DNA from: Longibacter sp051155795
Lineage (GTDB): Bacteria > Bacteroidota > Rhodothermia > Rhodothermales > Salinibacteraceae
DNA length: 61,982 nt
Reading direction: 5' to 3'
Assembly: GCF_051155795.1 (NCBI RefSeq)
Contig: NZ_DAXETW010000008.1
Coordinates: 1-61,982 of the forward strand
Shown: positions 61,203 to 61,982 of the stretch, in pieces
How positions within the stretch are numbered: the first letter of the stretch is position 1
How the letters are laid out: every line of letters starts with the position of its first letter
Translations under genes and position numbers: made by a program
The notes under the pieces: model-generated
The model's database searches: none
The model's input: only the letters and a program-made list of their open reading frames with translations
What the model was told of the DNA's origin: nothing

Positions 61203-61982
61203 TCACTGTCCCTGACCGAGCGAATAGGCGCGCTCGCCGTCGAACGAATACAGGTGCTCCGTTTTGATCACGTCCCAGCCTGCGCTGTGAAGGGCCGCGA
61301 GCAGGTCGAGAATCGCCGAGAACGTGGTGGTCTCGCCGTCAGCGGGGAGGAAGCGGCAGCGCCAGTGGTCCGTGCAGAACGTTTCCGGCAGCCCGTCCGG
61401 GTACACCTTAACGCCACGGTTGGTGATCATCTCCAGCGTCCACCCACAGGACTGCGCCGCCATCGACAGACCGATGCCGATCGTGTCGGGATCGCGGTCG
61501 TGCTGATCCCAGTCAACGAACACATCGATCCCCTGCAGTGCTTTCTTCTCCTTCGGTCGCTCCGAGAGGGAGACGGTAACGCCGCCAGACTTGTACTGCA
61601 CCGGACGAAGCTGACTCGGGGTCTCGCCGAGCCGCTCAATGACGGCATTCGTGAACGCCGTCGTCCCCACCTCCCGCGTCGACAGTCCGTCGCGATAGAT
61701 GTCGGCTGAATGGATACCGTCCTCCAGCGTTTTCAGCCACGCATTTTTGATCGTCTGCGCAACCTCGGACGCCCCCACGTGCACCAGGAGCTGCGTGGCG
61801 GCTACAAGCAGGCCGGAGGGGTTTGCCACCCCCTTTCCTGCGATGTCCGGCGCCGAGCCGTGCACCGCCTCGAACATGGCGATCTTTGATCCAACGTTCG
61901 CCGAGCCTGCGAGCCCGACCGAGCCGGCGAGCTGGGCGGTAATATCCGAGATGATGTCGCCGTACAGATTCGGCGTCACGAT
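61203..61982 (-). CDS. icd: Isocitrate dehydrogenase, NADP type with C-terminal extension (5' end outside window)
   Basis: The C-terminal 260 residues of an isocitrate/isopropylmalate dehydrogenase family enzyme; the frame runs off the right edge without a start. Visible family motifs: IVTPNLYGDIISD (metal/substrate Asp), AQLAGSVGLAGSANVGSKIA and MFEAVHGSAPDIAGKGVANP with the substrate and cofactor-binding loop. The chain continues for about 150 residues after the usual fold (GVTVSLSERPKEKKALQGID, VFVDWDQHDRDPDTIGIGLS), a C-terminal extension found in the ~480-500 residue Thermus/Bacteroidota-type isocitrate dehydrogenase. That makes icd more likely than leuB. A terminator follows. Confidence 0.9.
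   Translation of the reverse strand: MVTPNLYGDIISDITAQLAGSVGLAGSANVGSKIAMFEAVHGSAPDIAGKGVANPSGLLVAATQLLVHVGASEVAQTIKNAWLKTLEDGIHSADIYRDGLSTREVGTTAFTNAVIERLGETPSQLRPVQYKSGGVTVSLSERPKEKKALQGIDVFVDWDQHDRDPDTIGIGLSMAAQSCGWTLEMITNRGVKVYPDGLPETFCTDHWRCRFLPADGETTTFSAILDLLAALHSAGWDVIKTEHLYSFDGERAYSLGQGQ

Noticed and set aside
1..61982. tRNA, rRNA, CRISPR arrays, transposases, prophage genes
   Set aside because: Looked for cloverleaf ends, regular spacer-repeat patterns and transposase or integrase motifs; none was found by eye.

Overview
The window looks like a chromosomal segment of a halophilic, aerobic, GC-rich member of the Bacteroidota/Rhodothermota side of the tree (a Salinibacter-like organism). 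The reasons are very acidic proteins, a GlmU-like sugar nucleotidyltransferase of the Bacteroidota type, a propeller/Y_Y_Y sensor kinase, few Shine-Dalgarno sequences, and photoactive yellow protein (PYP) genes, which are known from Salinibacter. Placement is by inference only. Both ends cut a gene: egtB on the left and an NADP-type isocitrate dehydrogenase on the right.

Layout. 1-14.7 kb: housekeeping genes (egtB, an SDR epimerase, a sensor kinase, two bPH2 membrane proteins, malQ, pyk, a CBS-containing site-2 protease, terC). 14.8-25.0 kb: a complete gas vesicle cluster on the minus strand. In transcription order it holds a GvpC-like repeat protein with a helix-hairpin-helix tail, gvpG, a double-domain ArsA/Get3-type ATPase, a gvpM/S-type gene, gvpK, gvpJ, gvpA, gvpN, a small GvpV-like coil protein, gvpF/L, gvpH and two more gvpF/L. 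25.6-28.4 kb: three unrecognised genes (a coiled-coil membrane protein, a lipoprotein with a MIDAS-like motif, a small helical protein).

28.9-45.7 kb: a PYP photoreceptor locus. It has three PYPs that keep the chromophore cysteine, and two long tandem-helix repeat proteins, each ending in a PYP-like domain that has lost that cysteine and the phenolate-binding residues. A third coil protein shares their N-terminal module. An OmpR-type response regulator and a five-PAS/GAF histidine kinase lie in between. The p-coumaryl ligase and tyrosine ammonia-lyase genes that make the PYP chromophore follow the third pyp. The simplest reading is a light-sensing system with pigmented receptors and apo-PYP scaffold proteins, placed directly beside the buoyancy genes it may control. 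That link is inferred from position; it is not shown by the sequence.

45.7-62 kb: PLP-dependent sulfur amino acid enzyme, TPR lipoprotein, an unknown protein next to fumarylacetoacetase, CoA-type Nudix hydrolase, Hsp20, SufE, rhodanese, trehalose synthesis (otsA/otsB), FSA-type transaldolase, GlmU-like protein, a membrane J-domain protein and the icd end. Trehalose synthesis fits osmotic life. Intrinsic terminators are visible after the TPR lipoprotein, fumarylacetoacetase, transaldolase and icd. I saw no tRNA, rRNA, CRISPR array or transposase.
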